From NCBI GenBank assembly GCA_003484685.1, contig DNBB01000033.1, forward strand, positions 26,507 to 32,400: 5,894 nt of DNA. Reading direction: 5' to 3'. Shown piece after piece: positions 5,894-5,894 of the stretch. Position numbers and translations under genes: made by a program. The notes under the pieces are model-generated. The model did not search any database and was not told the DNA's origin. It saw only the letters and a list, made by a program, of their open reading frames with translations. The number at the start of each line of letters is the position of its first letter. Within the stretch, counting starts at the first letter, position 1. Source of the stretch: Candidatus Babelota bacterium. Its GTDB lineage: Bacteria; Babelota; Babeliae; Babelales; Babelaceae.

Positions 5894-5894
5894 G

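Overview
The window looks like a chromosomal piece of a bacterium that lives with or inside eukaryotic cells. It holds ordinary bacterial housekeeping genes (the end of ftsH, ribosomal proteins L28 and S20, a class B penicillin-binding protein, a Xer-type recombinase). Among them sits a gene for a Sec-exported protein with a recognisable eukaryotic-type ubiquitin-specific protease (USP, peptidase C19) domain. This mix, in a moderately AT-rich genome, would fit Candidatus Dependentiae (TM6) or another amoeba-associated lineage. The phylum is inferred from the gene mix, not from a phylogenetic marker.

Left part, plus strand (1-875): the C-terminal tail of FtsH enters from the left edge. A 108-base gap with a plausible sigma-70-type promoter leads into rpmB (L28, zinc-ribbon form) and rpsT (S20), 12 bases apart and probably one transcript. 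A perfect 23-bp stem closes the operon. It lies between two convergent genes and should terminate transcription in both directions.

Middle part, minus strand (878-3180): the 553-residue secreted USP-like protein has its own well-formed promoter and Shine-Dalgarno sequence. Upstream of it is an unrecognised 165-residue secreted protein whose start is fixed by a clear Shine-Dalgarno; a longer reading frame from a TTG codon is rejected. Both are candidates for proteins that act outside the bacterial cytoplasm. The USP-like one could act on host ubiquitin conjugates.

Right part, minus strand (3318-5893): a tyrosine recombinase and a PBP2-type transpeptidase (mrdA) are 2 bases apart and probably translationally coupled. 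The recombinase is odd: three of the six catalytic positions are substituted and the protein stops two residues after the catalytic tyrosine, so it may be inactive or use altered chemistry. The PBP2 has all its active-site motifs and should be functional.

There is no gene-free stretch over 300 bases. The gaps are 203-310, 800-877, 2540-2682 and 3181-3317. No tRNA, rRNA, CRISPR array, insertion sequence or long repeat was seen.
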